Positions 9,163 through 17,260 of a DNA stretch of 64,000 nt are shown here, in pieces. Location of the stretch: positions 62,001-126,000 of the forward strand of contig JAZQGR010000058.1 of assembly GCA_045540115.1 (NCBI GenBank), written 5' to 3'. Origin of the DNA: Colimorpha_A sp045540115 (lineage in GTDB: Bacteria > Bacillota > Clostridia > Oscillospirales > CAG-272). Position 1 is the first letter of the stretch. Each line of letters begins with the position of its first letter. The position numbers were made by a program, and so were the translations under genes. The notes under the pieces were generated by a model. That model saw nothing but the letters and a program-made list of their open reading frames with translations. It searched no databases and was not told the DNA's origin.

Positions 9163-9750
9163 ATGGATTACTTTTTTGAAAACGAAGCGACGGAGCAAGG
9201 ATATGCAGTAGTCTGCGGAACCGACGAGGCGGGACGCGGACCGCTTGCGGGAAGCGTATATGCGGCGGCGGTCATCTTACCGCAGGGACTCGTTATCGAG
9301 GGGCTGAACGACTCTAAAAAGCTTACCGAGAAGAAGAGAGAAGTCCTTTACGATAAGATCAGGGAGGAAGCGATAAGCTACGGTATTGCCTACGCAACTG
9401 CGGCTGAAATTGACGAGCTTAACATACTCAACGCCGCGCTGCTTGCAATGCGCCGAGCCATCGATATGCTTGATCCGAAGCCCGATTTCGTCCTCGTCGA
9501 CGGAAACCAGACGCGCGGATTTACGATTCCCGCAAAGGCGATAGTCAAGGGAGACGCGAAAAGCCCTTCTATCGCTGCGGCGTCGATTCTTGCCAAGGTA
9601 GAGCGTGACCGCTCCTGCCTTGAGCTTGATAAAAAGTACCCCGAATACGGCTTTGCAAAACACAAGGGCTATCCAACGAAGGAACACTACGAGGCAATCA
9701 AAAAATACGGAATAACACCCGAGCACAGACGCTCGTTCAGATTGGAGTAA
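9163..9750 (+). CDS. rnhB: Ribonuclease HII
   Basis: This 195-residue endonuclease cuts the RNA strand of RNA-DNA hybrids and removes misincorporated ribonucleotides. The signature GTDEAGRGPLAGSVYAAAVIL carries the first catalytic acids, LNDSKKLTEKKRE follows, and the remaining acidic residues lie in VDGNQ and AKVERDR. The ATG at 9163 gives the family's usual N-terminus, but no SD lies within 30 bases; the nearest is beyond the hairpin described above. It overlaps no neighbour, and the HAD phosphatase gene starts 4 bases after its stop. Confidence 0.95.
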   Translation: MDYFFENEATEQGYAVVCGTDEAGRGPLAGSVYAAAVILPQGLVIEGLNDSKKLTEKKREVLYDKIREEAISYGIAYATAAEIDELNILNAALLAMRRAIDMLDPKPDFVLVDGNQTRGFTIPAKAIVKGDAKSPSIAAASILAKVERDRSCLELDKKYPEYGFAKHKGYPTKEHYEAIKKYGITPEHRRSFRLE

Positions 9751-9754
9751 AACT

Positions 9755-10546
9755 ATGAAAAACACACTTAAAAACAAAAAGCTTTTCGTCTTCGATCAGG
9801 ACGGAACCATCTATCTCGGCGCAAAGGTTTTTGATTACGCTATCGAGTTCATTAAGAACCTTCGCAAAAACGGATATAAGGTGCTTTTCTTCACAAATAA
9901 CGCATCGCATAACCCCGATTTTTACTATGAAAAGCTCACCCGTATGGGCTTTGAGCCGAGCAGAAACGAGATTCTTACCGCGGGTGACGTAACGATTCAG
10001 TTTTTGAAGAGAAACCGCGTAGGGAAGAGCTGTTACCTCGTTGGCACCCCCGAGCTTGAAACGCAGTTTGTAAATTCGGGAATCGAGCTTTCGGAGGAAG
10101 CACCGATAGTCGTAACGAGCTTCGACACGACCCTTACATACGCAAAGCTCGATACCGCTTGCCGTCTCGTGCGTAACGGCGCAGAGTATATCTCAACTCA
10201 CCCCGACTTTAACTGTCCGACAGAGGACGGATTCATTCCCGATAGCGGCGCGATCTCCGCATTCGTTACCGCATCGACGGGCGTAACCCCAACATACTTC
10301 GGAAAGCCCTATAAATCGGCGCTTGATATGATGTGCCAGATAACGGAAACTGATCCTGAGGATATGGTCATATTCGGCGACCGACTCTATACCGATATCG
10401 CGCTCGGTAAGCGCAACGGCGTAACGAGCGTCCTTGTCCTCTCCGGCGAAACAAAGCAAGCGGACGTCGATAACGCAGATGAAGCAGATAAGCCCGATTT
10501 CATAGCCCCCTCGCTTCTTGAAGTAAACGAAACAATGTTTAAGTAA
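9755..10546 (+). CDS. HAD-superfamily phosphatase, NagD type (HAD-IIA)
   Basis: This 263-residue phosphatase has motif I FDQDGTIYLG (nucleophile and acid Asp), motif II FFTNNAS, a NagD-type cap domain in the middle, and motif IV in VIFGDRLYTDIALGKRNG. The layout matches 4-nitrophenylphosphatase/NagD-like enzymes that act on sugar phosphates or nucleotides; the natural substrate is unknown. GGAG within the end of rnhB serves as the SD. It ends the apgM-lepB-rbgA-rnhB run and is followed by a strong terminator. Confidence 0.88.
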   Translation: MKNTLKNKKLFVFDQDGTIYLGAKVFDYAIEFIKNLRKNGYKVLFFTNNASHNPDFYYEKLTRMGFEPSRNEILTAGDVTIQFLKRNRVGKSCYLVGTPELETQFVNSGIELSEEAPIVVTSFDTTLTYAKLDTACRLVRNGAEYISTHPDFNCPTEDGFIPDSGAISAFVTASTGVTPTYFGKPYKSALDMMCQITETDPEDMVIFGDRLYTDIALGKRNGVTSVLVLSGETKQADVDNADEADKPDFIAPSLLEVNETMFK

Positions 10547-10547
10547 A

Positions 10548-10580
10548 ACAAAAACGCCTTTCTTAGAAAGGCGTTTTTGT
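10548..10580 (+). terminator. Terminator after the HAD phosphatase gene
   Basis: A 15-bp stem, 10548-10562 with 10566-10580, encloses a 3-base loop; its U-rich 3' arm serves as the tail. It closes the plus-strand operon. Confidence 0.85.
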
Positions 10581-10582
10581 TA

Positions 10583-10612
10583 CGGTAGGGGAGTGACTTG
10601 CTTCTCCCACTC
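10583..10612. repeat. REP-like intergenic palindrome, degenerate copy
   Basis: GTAGGGGAG, then CTTGC, then CTCCC form a short GC-rich palindrome lying between two terminators. A second sequence of the same design occurs at 39071-39099. Two copies cannot prove a family. Confidence 0.3.
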
Positions 10613-10617
10613 TTCCA

Positions 10618-10653
10618 CGAAAAAACTGCTCCGAGCATTTGCTCGGAGCAGTT
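10618..10653 (-). terminator. Terminator after the SPFH gene
   Basis: A 13-bp stem (10624-10636 with 10641-10653, loop ATTT) is followed on the minus strand by TTTTTTCG. Confidence 0.85.
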
Positions 10654-10662
10654 ATGTTTTAA

Positions 10663-11607
10663 TCAGTCGCAGCAAGGGTCCGTCTTCGGCTTTTTAGGTT
10701 CCTCGGGCGCGGGTTCGGTAACATCTCCAAGACCGGAGATTTCGGAGAACATTACATTAGACTTAGTCATATTTACGACGTCAGTCGGGACGATGATCTT
10801 CGATGCACGGCCGTTGGACATAGCAACGAGCGCCTCGTACTTTTTAAGCTCGATAACGGCACTGTCAGCGCCTGCTTCCTTGAGAGCAGCAAGACCGTCT
10901 GCCTCTGCCTTTTTAGCAAGGTAAATGGCTTTTGCCTCACCCTCTGCGCGAGCGATGCGTGCGTCTCTTTCGCCCTCTGCGGCAAGGATCATCGCTTGCT
11001 TGTCACCCTCTGCACGGGTGATAACTGCAGCTCTGTGTCCCTCTGCTTCGAGAAGAGTCTCACGGCGGTCACGCTCTGCCTTCATCTGCTTTTCCATCGC
11101 GTTCTGAATCTCAGCAGGGGGAATGATGTTCTTAAGCTCAACGCGATGAACCTTGATGCCCCACTTGTCGGTAGCTTCGTCAAGAATATTTGTCATCTTG
11201 CCGTTGATGGTATCACGCGAGGTGAGGGTGTCGTCAAGCTCAAGCTCTCCGACGAGGTTACGGAGCGTCGTTGCCGCAAGGTTTGCAAGCGCGGAGATAG
11301 GATTGACCGCACCGTAGCAGTAAAGCTTCGAATCGTAGATAGCGTAGAAAATAACGGTATCTATCTGCATGGTAACGTTATCCTTGGTGATAACGGGCTG
11401 AGGAGGCGAGTCAAGCACCTGCTCCTTGAGCGTTACCTTTTTGGCAACGACCTGAATGATCGGCCATTTCCAGTGGATACCTGCGGACCAGGTCTTCTGG
11501 TATTTGCCGAGAAATTCAACGACGTATTCGGTTGCCTGAGGAACGATCTTGATGCATGCAATGAGAAGAATTATAACTATAACTGCTGCAATAATAAGAG
11601 GGATCAT
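10663..11607 (-). CDS. SPFH/band 7 family membrane protein (stomatin-like)
   Basis: This 314-residue protein has one N-terminal membrane segment (residues 2-20), a band 7/SPFH domain (IVPQATEYVVEFLGKYQKTW to NIIPPAEIQ), and a long Ala/Glu-rich coiled coil with repeated AEG units (about residues 185-265). It matches the QmcA/YbbK stomatin group, which forms membrane-organising oligomers. The ATG at 11607 has AAAGGAG 8 bases upstream; an earlier in-frame ATG lacks an SD. It ends in a Pro/Lys-rich tail with CC. No NfeD gene is beside it, which is the usual partner of some relatives. Confidence 0.9.
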   Translation of the reverse strand: MIPLIIAAVIVIILLIACIKIVPQATEYVVEFLGKYQKTWSAGIHWKWPIIQVVAKKVTLKEQVLDSPPQPVITKDNVTMQIDTVIFYAIYDSKLYCYGAVNPISALANLAATTLRNLVGELELDDTLTSRDTINGKMTNILDEATDKWGIKVHRVELKNIIPPAEIQNAMEKQMKAERDRRETLLEAEGHRAAVITRAEGDKQAMILAAEGERDARIARAEGEAKAIYLAKKAEADGLAALKEAGADSAVIELKKYEALVAMSNGRASKIIVPTDVVNMTKSNVMFSEISGLGDVTEPAPEEPKKPKTDPCCD

Positions 11608-11678
11608 GGTAAATACTCCTTTTTTCTTTGGTATATATATTATACCATACAAAAGCGCAGTTGTAAAGAAAAATCGTA

Positions 11679-12101
11679 TCAGACACGCATTTTTTTCATA
11701 ATAGACCTTCTTTTAGCGGCGCCGCTCTTTCCGCGGTCCTTTGAAAGAAGCGAACCGATGAAGGATGCGGTCAGAACTGTTAACATGCTTACAAGGGTAT
11801 AATAAATCTCAAAGCCTGAGCCGATCAAAGAGCCGACGGCAATAAACAAGCTGAAAATCAGCCCGGAGACAATTGCGGAAAGATATCCGCGTTCCTTTGA
11901 AAACTTGCCTGCAAAATATCCTCCGATAATTGCCGAGATAACCTGAAATACCTTTGGAAGAATTGCCGTCATTATCTCAAGGCTTTTGCTTTCACTAAGA
12001 AAAGCCGCTGATACAAGAATTGAAACGATCGAGGTTATCAGTGCTGCAGCCGCACCGATGAGTGCGGGAATGATTGGTGAAGCATTTACGGTTTTAATCA
12101 T
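11679..12101 (-). CDS. Four-helix membrane protein, TIGR04086-like
   Basis: The 140-residue protein has four hydrophobic segments and a basic tail rich in Lys and Arg, with GGYFAGKFSKERGY between helices 2 and 3. This is the form of the TIGR04086 family, which in Clostridia is often found near yajC, as here. The ATG at 12101 has AAGGAG 5 bases upstream. The function is unknown. A long hairpin separates it from yajC. Confidence 0.6.
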   Translation of the reverse strand: MIKTVNASPIIPALIGAAAALITSIVSILVSAAFLSESKSLEIMTAILPKVFQVISAIIGGYFAGKFSKERGYLSAIVSGLIFSLFIAVGSLIGSGFEIYYTLVSMLTVLTASFIGSLLSKDRGKSGAAKRRSIMKKMRV

Positions 12102-12117
12102 TTCGTCTCCTTCGGGG

Positions 12118-12173
12118 AAAACAAAAATCCCCTTCAAAAATATCCTTTACTAAAGGATATTCCTAAAGGGGAT
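12118..12173 (-). terminator. Two-part hairpin terminator after yajC
   Basis: An outer stem (12127-12134 with 12166-12173) encloses a second perfect stem (12140-12148 with 12152-12160). On the minus strand it is followed by TTTTTGTTTT. It may partly end yajC transcripts before the membrane protein gene. Confidence 0.8.
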
Positions 12174-12189
12174 CTTTTATTCCGAAAAA

Positions 12190-12483
12190 TTACTGCGGCT
12201 TTTCGCCTGTGTCAGCGGCGGGCTCATCGTCACGAAGAACGGTTCTTACTGCGCTCTTAAGAATTGTGAGTTTCGAGCGGTCGTTTCCGGTCTCAATCAT
12301 CATTTTATCGTCCTTGATAATAATGACGGTACCGATTATACCGCCTATTGTAATTATCTCGTCACCGACAGTGATGCTGTTACGCATATCTGCAGCTTCC
12401 TTTTCCTGCTTTTTCTGGGGACGGATAGCGAAGAAGTAGAATACGACTACCGTAAGCACGAGCATTAATATTGTTCCTAACAT
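12190..12483 (-). CDS. yajC: Preprotein translocase accessory subunit YajC
   Basis: This 97-residue protein has a single N-terminal membrane helix, the IRPQKKQEKE junction and the conserved VGDEIITIGGIIGTV segment of YajC, which associates with SecDF at the translocase. The true start is the ATG at 12483, 8 bases after GGAGG; the upstream TTG lies within the SD itself. It has a very good promoter. secDF is not in the window. Confidence 0.93.
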   Translation of the reverse strand: MLGTILMLVLTVVVFYFFAIRPQKKQEKEAADMRNSITVGDEIITIGGIIGTVIIIKDDKMMIETGNDRSKLTILKSAVRTVLRDDEPAADTGEKPQ

Positions 12484-12516
12484 TTGTAATTCCTCCAAAT
12501 TTTAACGTACGTGGTA

Positions 12517-12545
12517 ATTATACCTTATTTTTCCATAGAATACAA
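12517..12545 (-). promoter_or_regulatory. Sigma-A promoter of yajC
   Basis: TTGTAT (12540-12545) and TATAAT (12517-12522) on the minus strand are 17 bases apart, about 30 bases before the start codon. Confidence 0.75.
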
Positions 12546-12563
12546 GAGATAAAGTAAATTTAA

Positions 12564-13085
12564 TTATTCGTTTACAATTACAAGCTCAATCTCGTGACCG
12601 TTAAGATGCGCGCTGATCTTATCCGGAATTTGCTTGTCGGAGACGAAATAAGCGCTTATCTTGCCGATGCTCGTTTGATAGTTCTCGACGCAGTATTTTA
12701 CTCCCGCGCTATTTATGACAGAGGCATCCGTGTAGTTCTTATGGGATAGAGTGAAAAAGTGGCGTATCAGAAACAGTCCATTTTCAGATGAATATCCGCC
12801 GTCATTTATGGGGAGAGAAATACCGAGAACATAAAGATAACACTGACCGTTTTTCATTTCAAGAACGGTATCTTTCATGCTTTCGGGGGAACAGAACCCG
12901 ATCCTTATGTCGTTTTCATCTGTTACGTAAATATCCGCCTCATAGTCTCTGCCGTCGAATTTTATATATGCGTGAAGCTCAAGCGGATAATCAAGATCAA
13001 ACCTCTTAACGCTTTTTCCTCCGCATGATGTGAGTAAAATAAGAAGAACGGCACAAAGTGCCGTGAATACAAATATTTTTTTCAT
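12564..13085 (-). CDS. Small secreted lipoprotein
   Basis: The 173-residue protein starts with MKKIFVF, a hydrophobic stretch and the lipobox LLTSC, so it should be diacylglyceryl-modified and membrane-anchored on the outside. The mature part has beta-rich stretches but no domain I recognise. The start at 13085 is supported by GGGGTGAT upstream, which forms part of the preceding hairpin. The DUF6106-like gene lies 43 bases upstream on the same strand. Confidence 0.75.
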   Translation of the reverse strand: MKKIFVFTALCAVLLILLTSCGGKSVKRFDLDYPLELHAYIKFDGRDYEADIYVTDENDIRIGFCSPESMKDTVLEMKNGQCYLYVLGISLPINDGGYSSENGLFLIRHFFTLSHKNYTDASVINSAGVKYCVENYQTSIGKISAYFVSDKQIPDKISAHLNGHEIELVIVNE

Positions 13086-13087
13086 AA

Positions 13088-13121
13088 AAATCACCCCGCA
13101 GACAATTATTATGCTGCGGGG
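13088..13121 (-). terminator. Hairpin between DUF6106-like and lipoprotein genes
   Basis: CTGCGGGG and CCCCGCAG (13094-13101 with 13114-13121) form a perfect 8-bp stem followed by TGATTTTT on the minus strand. The 3' arm includes the SD of the lipoprotein gene, so the hairpin may both attenuate transcription and limit translation. Confidence 0.6.
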
Positions 13122-13128
13122 TCGATAC

Positions 13129-13677
13129 TTATTCATTCGGGTAATCGGTTATTGCACGGCGGTTATAAAGCTTTATAAGCTTCAGCATTTTTTCTGAGGC
13201 GTTAAAAAGATAAATTGCTTTTGTCTTGTTTTCTTCGTCGATCTCAATTGCATAATAAACGTAGGGATCGCTTGGTGACGATGAATAATCGTATATCTTA
13301 TCGTAGCTATCCTTTTCCGCTTCGTCAAGATACTTGCCGCAATATGGGGCGAATTTATCAAGTCTTGAAACGTCAAGCATCCCAAGCTCCTTGCGCTTTT
13401 TTCGGTTATACACGACTGAAAAATGCAGCTCGCTGCCGATTATTCTGTAATCGTAATCGACTCGGCGAAAGTATATAGCGGAATAACCGAGCGAAAATGC
13501 AAGAAGGACGATAAGTGAAATCACGCCTATGATAAGACCGTAAGCGCCGACCAAAAGATCGGATATGTAAACGGAAAGAAGCGTTGAAATTATCGGAACG
13601 GCGATCCTGCAAACGTTGAATAATACGCTTCGTGATTTCTTGACCGAGTATTCGGCGATGCTTGAAAAATCGTTCAT
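13129..13677 (-). CDS. DUF6106-like membrane protein
   Basis: This 182-residue protein has a cytoplasmic N-terminus, two adjacent membrane helices (about residues 22-70) and a cytoplasmic domain with VDYDYRIIGSELHFSVVYN and a KRKELGMLDVSRLDKFAPY stretch. That pattern matches the Clostridia-specific DUF6106 family of unknown function. A paralogue with the same layout lies at 24916-25455. GGAG lies 7 bases before the start, with a consensus promoter further up. Confidence 0.5.
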   Translation of the reverse strand: MNDFSSIAEYSVKKSRSVLFNVCRIAVPIISTLLSVYISDLLVGAYGLIIGVISLIVLLAFSLGYSAIYFRRVDYDYRIIGSELHFSVVYNRKKRKELGMLDVSRLDKFAPYCGKYLDEAEKDSYDKIYDYSSSPSDPYVYYAIEIDEENKTKAIYLFNASEKMLKLIKLYNRRAITDYPNE

Positions 13678-13704
13678 TATTTTCTCCTGAGAGGTACTTA
13701 ATAT

Positions 13705-13733
13705 ATTATATCATTATGGAAGATGGCTGTCAA
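13705..13733 (-). promoter_or_regulatory. Sigma-A promoter of the DUF6106-like gene
   Basis: TTGACA (13728-13733) and TATAAT (13705-13710) on the minus strand are 17 bases apart. The -35 box lies 4 bases from the -35 box of the divergent topB promoter. Confidence 0.85.
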
Positions 13734-13737
13734 GGGA

Positions 13738-13766
13738 TTGATTTTTGATAACAAATGTGGTAAAAT
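13738..13766 (+). promoter_or_regulatory. Sigma-A promoter of topB
   Basis: TTGATT (13738-13743) and TAAAAT (13761-13766) are 17 bases apart. The topB ATG is 7 bases after the -10 box, so the transcript should have no, or almost no, 5' leader. Confidence 0.7.
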
Positions 13767-13772
13767 ATTGGT

Positions 13773-15884
13773 ATGATACTTATTATAGCCGAAAAGCCGA
13801 GCCTGGCGCGTAATATCTGCGCGGGCATAGGGCAAATGCAAAAGAAAAACGGATATTTCGAGGGGTGCGGATACCTGGTAAGCTGGGCATTCGGACACCT
13901 TTTCGGACTTTGCGATATCGAGAGCTATCAGCCCTTGCCGGAAGGTCAAAGATTCTGGTCGATGGACAACCTTCCTTGCTTCCCGAGCGAGTTTCGTTAC
14001 GAGCTGCGCCGAGGAGATAACGGTGACCGCGACGACGGAGTTATCCGTCAATTCAGAATAATAGAAGATCTTTGCAACCGTGACGACGTTGAAAAGATAG
14101 TAAACGCAGGAGACGCCGACCGCGAGGGCGAGATCATCGTCCGTACCTGTGTAAATAAGGCGCTTAAAAGCCCGAAGCCGCTTTTTCGCCTGTGGCTTCC
14201 CGACCAGACGCCCGAAACGGTTGCCGCCGCGCTTCGCGATATGAAGAGCGAGGATGAATACGATAATCTCGCAAACGAGGGCTATGCAAGAACCTTCATC
14301 GACTGGCTCTATGGCGTGAATCTTACGCGCTACGCGACTCTGAAAAGCGGCAAGCTTCTCCGCGTCGGACGCGTTATTGTTCCCATTGTGCTTGCAATCT
14401 ACGAGCGTGACATGGCGATAAGAAACTTCGTTCCCGATATATATTACGCGCTAGTCAGCAAAGCCGAAACCAACGGCGAGGTGATCGAGCTTCAGTCGAA
14501 AACAAGATTCGATAAGACCGAGTTCGTCAAAGCAAAAAATCTATGCGATCAGTATAATGCGATGGGTGCGACCGTCACTGAGGTCAAAAAGAAAAAGGAC
14601 ACCCTTTCTCCCGGAAAGCTCTATTCGCTTTCAAAGCTTCAGAACGTGCTCGGTAAGAAGTATAAGATGTCAATGGCGGAAAGCCTTGAGATCGTGCAGA
14701 AGCTATATGAGGAGGGATATCTTACCTATCCGCGTACAAACTCAGAGTATCTTGCGACGGCAGAGAAGGACAAGATAAGAAAAATTATCGAAAACTGCAA
14801 AAAGCTCGGTTATCCGCTTGCCTTCAAGGATAAAAAGACGATCTTCGACGACAGTAAGATAGAATCCCATTCCGCGCTTACTCCGACCTATAAGATCCCG
14901 GATAAATCGCGCTTGAGCGAGAAGGAAATGCAGGTATATTCAACTGTCTTCCGCCGCTTCGTTGCGGTGTTCTGCGCTGAGGACTGCGTCGTAAACAAGA
15001 GCGAGATCAAGATTGCCGTCGGCGATCTTGAGGAATTTTCGCTTAAGGGAACGGTCATCGTTGAGCGCGGCTGGACGAAGTACGACGATTACACAACGAA
15101 GGACAAGGTTCTCCCTCAGCTGAATAAAGGCGACGCGGTGAATATCAATTTTGAACCCGTCGAAAAAGAGACTACTCCTCCGAGACACTATACGATAGAA
15201 ACGCTCAATAACTATCTCAAAAATCCATTTAAGGCGGAAAAGGCGCAGGAAAACGCCGATCCCGAAAAATCCGACGATACAGAGGAGTACAAGGCAATCT
15301 TCGAAGGACTTGAGCTTGGAACCGAGGCAACGAGAACGGGAATTATAGACAACGCACGTAAGAGCGGGTACATAAAGCTGAATAAGGACGTTTATACGAT
15401 CCTGCCCGACGGTGAATATCTTATCGAGTCTCTAAAATCAATGCAGATAAGTATGGATAAATACAAGACCGCCGAGCTTGGTAAATCGCTTAAGCGCGTT
15501 TTCAGAGGCGAATGCACCGTCAGTGACAGCGTTGAGCTTGCAAAGACGGAAATATCAGAGGTCTTTGACCGCAAGGGTGATAGCTTCGCAAATGATACCG
15601 ATATCGGCTTCTTTATGCAGCCCGTCGGTAAGTGTCCGCTTTGCGGTGGCGAGGTCAGACGAACGAACTTTGGCTACGGCTGCGGATCGTACCGTGATAA
15701 CGGCTGTAAATTTACCGTCAATATGCGAATCTGTTCGCGCGTAATTCCGCTTTCTGCTGTAAAACAGCTCCTTACGAACGGAAAAACTGAAAAGCTTTCA
15801 GGCTTTGTTTCAAAGAAGTCGGGTAAGAGCTTCGATGCTTGCCTCAAGCTCGAGGACGGACGCGCGGTGTTTGACTTTAATTAG
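13773..15884 (+). CDS. topB: DNA topoisomerase III (type IA)
   Basis: The 703-residue enzyme relaxes and decatenates DNA through a 5'-phosphotyrosine link. The Toprim domain starts at once (IIAEKPSLARNI, with GDADREGEII further on), the catalytic tyrosine is Y319 in LTYPRTNSEYL, and a C-terminal zinc-ribbon-like part has CPLCGG and a later Cys pair. The start is fixed by the family's usual N-terminus; there is no SD before it. It is transcribed from a promoter facing the DUF6106-like gene and ends in a shared terminator. It could serve the chromosome; no conjugation genes are nearby. Confidence 0.93.
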   Translation: MILIIAEKPSLARNICAGIGQMQKKNGYFEGCGYLVSWAFGHLFGLCDIESYQPLPEGQRFWSMDNLPCFPSEFRYELRRGDNGDRDDGVIRQFRIIEDLCNRDDVEKIVNAGDADREGEIIVRTCVNKALKSPKPLFRLWLPDQTPETVAAALRDMKSEDEYDNLANEGYARTFIDWLYGVNLTRYATLKSGKLLRVGRVIVPIVLAIYERDMAIRNFVPDIYYALVSKAETNGEVIELQSKTRFDKTEFVKAKNLCDQYNAMGATVTEVKKKKDTLSPGKLYSLSKLQNVLGKKYKMSMAESLEIVQKLYEEGYLTYPRTNSEYLATAEKDKIRKIIENCKKLGYPLAFKDKKTIFDDSKIESHSALTPTYKIPDKSRLSEKEMQVYSTVFRRFVAVFCAEDCVVNKSEIKIAVGDLEEFSLKGTVIVERGWTKYDDYTTKDKVLPQLNKGDAVNINFEPVEKETTPPRHYTIETLNNYLKNPFKAEKAQENADPEKSDDTEEYKAIFEGLELGTEATRTGIIDNARKSGYIKLNKDVYTILPDGEYLIESLKSMQISMDKYKTAELGKSLKRVFRGECTVSDSVELAKTEISEVFDRKGDSFANDTDIGFFMQPVGKCPLCGGEVRRTNFGYGCGSYRDNGCKFTVNMRICSRVIPLSAVKQLLTNGKTEKLSGFVSKKSGKSFDACLKLEDGRAVFDFN

Positions 15885-15910
15885 AAAAGAGACCGTTAAC
15901 GGTCTCTTTT
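15885..15910. terminator. Bidirectional terminator between topB and the membrane protein gene
   Basis: A fully self-complementary 26-base sequence (GAGACCGTT centre) with A- and T-tracts at its ends lies between convergent genes. Confidence 0.8.
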
Positions 15911-17257
15911 TTAATTCATCTTGTTTTCCGTCGAATACTTTTCAAGAACTGATCTGCGAACCGAATTATAGAGTATCGACGCGCAAACCGCTACCGCAAC
16001 GCCCAAAACGAGCGCGTAGGTATTAAGCATCGGTTCCTTGTAAAGATTTCCGTAGGTGTACGCGTTGAACACCGATAACAGACAGCATCCTCCCGTGAGC
16101 AACACCGAAAGACGCTGACGGCGGAGTTTTTCGTTTGCCGCCCTCGAATTGTGCGTTATATAGGCGCTCTCCCAGAAAAGTCCGGTATGCTCGGTTATTA
16201 CCTTGTATAGTGCGATTCCGACGCAGACCGACGAAAGGATCATAAAGAACGAATAGGCAATATTCATATAATATGGGAGTGCAAACTTGCTCTCAACCTC
16301 GGAGAAGGCAAAAGACGCCATTTCGTGATACTGCGTTGCAAAAAACTCGGTAAACAACATAAGGGGAAGTGAAAGGATGACGGCGACGATCGAAAAGGCG
16401 CGCGTTATCCTCTTTTTATTGTCATCAAGGATCCTGCGCAGACTTGTTAATACCGCTATGTGAAGCGCGGGAGCAAAGAATGGCGGTATTACTGCTTTTC
16501 CGTCGATATAAAAGGCGATAGCACAGAAGCAGGAAAGGATAAAGCAGGTGACGGCAGGTCTTACTGCCGACATTATTCGCTTCTTTTCGCTTCTGACAAA
16601 GGACGAAATATCAAGGATGATTCCTCTGTTAAACGCCGCCTTTCTGCGAAGGGCGGAGAGGTACATGCATACCGAGATATACCAGATGATAGCGATTATC
16701 AGAACGATCAATGCACAAAGGACAATGATGCCGAGCCTGAAGGGTGCAAGCGGATATATTTCCTCGACGCTGTCCGTCATTCCCGAATCGTTTACCTTGA
16801 AATAAACTATCTCGGGTAATGAAGAGAGGACTGCGTGAAGGATAATATATATCTGAATCACTGTTCTCATCACCTTCAGCTTTGCAGTCGATACGGTCTG
16901 ACCGGGTTCGGCGTGTCGTTCCGCAAAATAAGTAAAGCCGTTAAAGAGCTCGTGAAAAGCGGGGATGAGGATTATTATGCGCAGAATATTGAAGCAGAAG
17001 GAGAATACCATATTAAACGTAGGATCGGAATTGACCATTGTTATCATAGGTATAATGAGACCTAACTGCGCAACAGAGAGCGCCGCCGCCTTCTTGAAAC
17101 CGCTTGATGCCGCTTCCATTGACGGCGATATCTCCGTCATAGGGCGTATTGCCTTTGCCATTATAAGCAGACCGATAAAATCGGGAAGGATGTCAAACAC
17201 CCAAAAATACGGGTTAGTAAGGAAGAACAGGCCGAAGAGAAATAAACCGTATTTCAT
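15911..17257 (-). CDS. Polytopic membrane protein of unknown function
   Basis: The 448-residue protein has about ten predicted membrane helices, beginning with MKYGLFLFGLFFLTNPYFWVFDILPDFIG, trimmed here to its first notable stretch TNPYFWVFDILPDFIG. I do not recognise a family. The two halves have similar hydrophobic patterns, and there are no obvious charged residues in the helices that would suggest a transporter. It follows secA on the same strand with a 3-base gap, so it is probably cotranscribed with secA; this says little of its role. Confidence 0.7.
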   Translation of the reverse strand: MKYGLFLFGLFFLTNPYFWVFDILPDFIGLLIMAKAIRPMTEISPSMEAASSGFKKAAALSVAQLGLIIPMITMVNSDPTFNMVFSFCFNILRIIILIPAFHELFNGFTYFAERHAEPGQTVSTAKLKVMRTVIQIYIILHAVLSSLPEIVYFKVNDSGMTDSVEEIYPLAPFRLGIIVLCALIVLIIAIIWYISVCMYLSALRRKAAFNRGIILDISSFVRSEKKRIMSAVRPAVTCFILSCFCAIAFYIDGKAVIPPFFAPALHIAVLTSLRRILDDNKKRITRAFSIVAVILSLPLMLFTEFFATQYHEMASFAFSEVESKFALPYYMNIAYSFFMILSSVCVGIALYKVITEHTGLFWESAYITHNSRAANEKLRRQRLSVLLTGGCCLLSVFNAYTYGNLYKEPMLNTYALVLGVAVAVCASILYNSVRRSVLEKYSTENKMN

Positions 17258-17260
17258 AGT

